A stretch of 31,980 nt of DNA from Palsa-872 sp036495195. GTDB lineage: Bacteria; Chloroflexota; Dormibacteria; Dormibacterales; Dormibacteraceae. The DNA lies in the NCBI GenBank assembly GCA_036495195.1, contig DASXNH010000203.1, positions 1 to 31,980 of the forward strand, given 5' to 3'. Shown here piece after piece: positions 30,811-31,980 of this stretch. How positions within the stretch are numbered: position 1 is the first letter of the stretch; every line of letters starts with the position of its first letter. The notes under the pieces were generated by a model. It saw only the letters and a program-made list of their open reading frames with translations, was not told where the DNA came from and searched no databases. The translations under genes and the position numbers were made by a program.

Positions 30811-31980
30811 ATGGGCATGATGCCGCCGCACCAACCCGACCTGTCGGCGATGATGTGGTTGAGGGGTCGCCGCAAGAGCCCTCAAACCGGAACCGCCGAC
30901 AGCGGGCTCACCGGCGATCCGATGCTCGAGGGACCGCCCAAGGACGAAGGGCCAAAGGACCTCCGTGGTCGCTGGGAGAACCTCAAGCAGGCGGTGATTG
31001 GCACCACCGCTGCGCTTCCACGTGTGCTGCGCCTGGTCTGGGACGCCAGCCCGCGAATCACGCTGGCCCTGTTCGCGGCCACCATCGTCGCGGGAGTGAT
31101 TCCGGCCGGGGCTGCCTACACGTCGAAGTTGCTGATCAACGCCGTCGTGCGGGGGATCCTCATCCACAACACCGGGATCCCAAACGCCGTGTCGTTCCAC
31201 GACCTCGATCCCAACCTTCACGGCGGCCCCAGCTTCACCGCGATCAACATGATCGTCGTCATCGCGCTCCTGCAACTGGCGCTGTTCGCCATCACCGCTT
31301 TGCTGGGCACCATCCGGAACATCACACAGCAGCTTCTGCAGAACTCGGTGGCCATGCGAATCCAGGTGATGGTGATGGAGAAGGCTGCGTCACTTGATCT
31401 CTCGTTCTATGAGGATCCCGCTTCCTACGACCTTCTGCGAAGGGCGCAGACCGACTCGATCAACCGTCCGGTGTTGATGATCTCGACTGCATTCGGCCTG
31501 CTGCAGACATTGCTGACGTTCATCACGATGATCGCCCTGTTGATTGTCGTGAGCCCTCTCCTCGCGCTCCTTGCGCTGGTTTCGCCGATCCCGGCCTTCA
31601 TCGCCGACACGCGCTATGGCTGGCGCGGTTACGCCATCGCTCGCTGGGGCTCGCGACTGCTGCGGCGTATGAACTACATGGTCACCCTGGTCACCACCGA
31701 CAGCTACGCGAAGGAGGTCAAGCTCTTTGGCCTTGGCAACTACTTCATCGAGCGCTACAGGATCATCGCGGACCGCTATTACTCCAGCCAGCGAGCCCAG
31801 GTCACTCGGCGCTACCTGACGGGATTCGCGCTGGGCAACATCAGCACCGTCGCCACCTCGATCACCTATCTCTATGTAGCCCTTCAGGCCATTTTCGGCC
31901 GCCTCACTCTGGGCGACCTGTCGCTGTACACCGCCGCAGCCGCGTCGGTGCAGGGGTCGATCCAGGGCATCCTCGGCGGC
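30811..31980 (+). CDS. ABC exporter, fused membrane/ATPase type, N-terminal part
   Basis: The frame is open from the ATG at 30811 to the end of the window (390 codons), so the C-terminus, including the whole ATPase domain, is missing. After a polar leader of about 75 residues, rich in Pro, Asp and Lys, comes the ABC exporter membrane domain: about five hydrophobic segments, with the intracellular loop LDLSFYEDPASYDLLRRAQTDS and the second-half loop TDSYAKEVKLFGLGNYFIERY. Such proteins act as homo- or heterodimers exporting lipids, peptides or drugs. No ribosome site precedes the ATG; TAGATA directly before it is too close to serve as a -10 box. Confidence 0.85.
   Translation, partial: MGMMPPHQPDLSAMMWLRGRRKSPQTGTADSGLTGDPMLEGPPKDEGPKDLRGRWENLKQAVIGTTAALPRVLRLVWDASPRITLALFAATIVAGVIPAGAAYTSKLLINAVVRGILIHNTGIPNAVSFHDLDPNLHGGPSFTAINMIVVIALLQLALFAITALLGTIRNITQQLLQNSVAMRIQVMVMEKAASLDLSFYEDPASYDLLRRAQTDSINRPVLMISTAFGLLQTLLTFITMIALLIVVSPLLALLALVSPIPAFIADTRYGWRGYAIARWGSRLLRRMNYMVTLVTTDSYAKEVKLFGLGNYFIERYRIIADRYYSSQRAQVTRRYLTGFALGNISTVATSITYLYVALQAIFGRLTLGDLSLYTAAAASVQGSIQGILGG

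Noticed and set aside
1..31980. CRISPR arrays, tRNA or rRNA genes, transposases, phage genes
   Set aside because: No regularly spaced repeats with spacers, no RNA-gene signatures and no transposase or integrase motifs were seen by reading; a covariance-model scan was not possible.

Overview
The window is GC-rich, densely coded chromosomal DNA. No rRNA, tRNA, CRISPR array or insertion sequence was recognised, and no stretch over about 150 bases lacks a gene. The gene set suggests an uncultured, probably soil-dwelling, high-GC bacterium of the Chloroflexota/Dormibacterota type, or less likely an actinomycete. It includes a Streptomyces-subtype L-rhamnose isomerase, an ECF42-type sigma factor with its DGPF partner, a mycothiol-type maleylpyruvate isomerase-family protein, an encapsulated-ferritin-like protein and several apparently leaderless genes. 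The assignment is an inference from gene families and is not firm.

Layout. (1) 1-6021 (+): an L-rhamnose uptake and catabolism operon. It holds the end of a sugar ABC permease, a lipoprotein binding protein, mutarotase (rhaM), isomerase (rhaI), kinase (rhaB), a class II aldolase and an SDR dehydrogenase, mostly overlapping or nearly so. (2) 6047-8571 (-): a two-gene ABC exporter, divergent from a 3-methyladenine DNA glycosylase (tag, +). (3) 9283-12307: a Fur-family regulator (-) divergent from a Zn/Mn ABC importer operon (binding protein, ATPase, permease, +). The space between them carries four 8-bp boxes at an exact 13-bp period. (4) 12396-14348 (-): an MFS exporter and a small ABM-like protein; then a MOSC protein (+). 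(5) 14972-16551 (-): a DGPF/YCII protein and an ECF42-type sigma factor, coupled by overlapping stop and start. (6) 16634-19138 (-): an LtrA-family membrane protein and a Y-family DNA polymerase. The polymerase is divergent from a stand-alone AAA ATPase (19218-20408) whose two ends carry the same TGATAA-10 nt-TTATCA inverted repeat. (7) 20514-21545 (-): a MetE C-terminal-like methyltransferase. (8) 21618-28468: a PaaK-like CoA ligase, a citrate-synthase-like protein, an MhqO-like ring-cleaving dioxygenase, a maleylpyruvate isomerase-family protein, a GNAT protein, a DUF1304 protein, a maleylacetate reductase (-) and an MhqD-like esterase. This looks like a loose hydroquinone/aromatic-handling region. 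(9) 28497-31980: a CHRD-like lipoprotein, an EncFtn-like ferritin (-), a GlsB/YeaQ membrane protein with a clear terminator, a methyltransferase, a conserved protein of unknown function, and an ABC exporter that runs off the end.

How the genes work together: the rhamnose block forms a nearly complete pathway from uptake to three-carbon products. The metal block is a self-contained sensor-transporter module. The sigma/DGPF pair is a known regulatory unit. The dioxygenase and maleylacetate reductase would open hydroquinone-type rings and reduce the product to beta-ketoadipate. The signals most worth following up are the periodic operator of the metal module, the matching inverted repeats bracketing the AAA ATPase, the orphan EncFtn, and active-site substitutions in the aldolase and the citrate-synthase-like protein.
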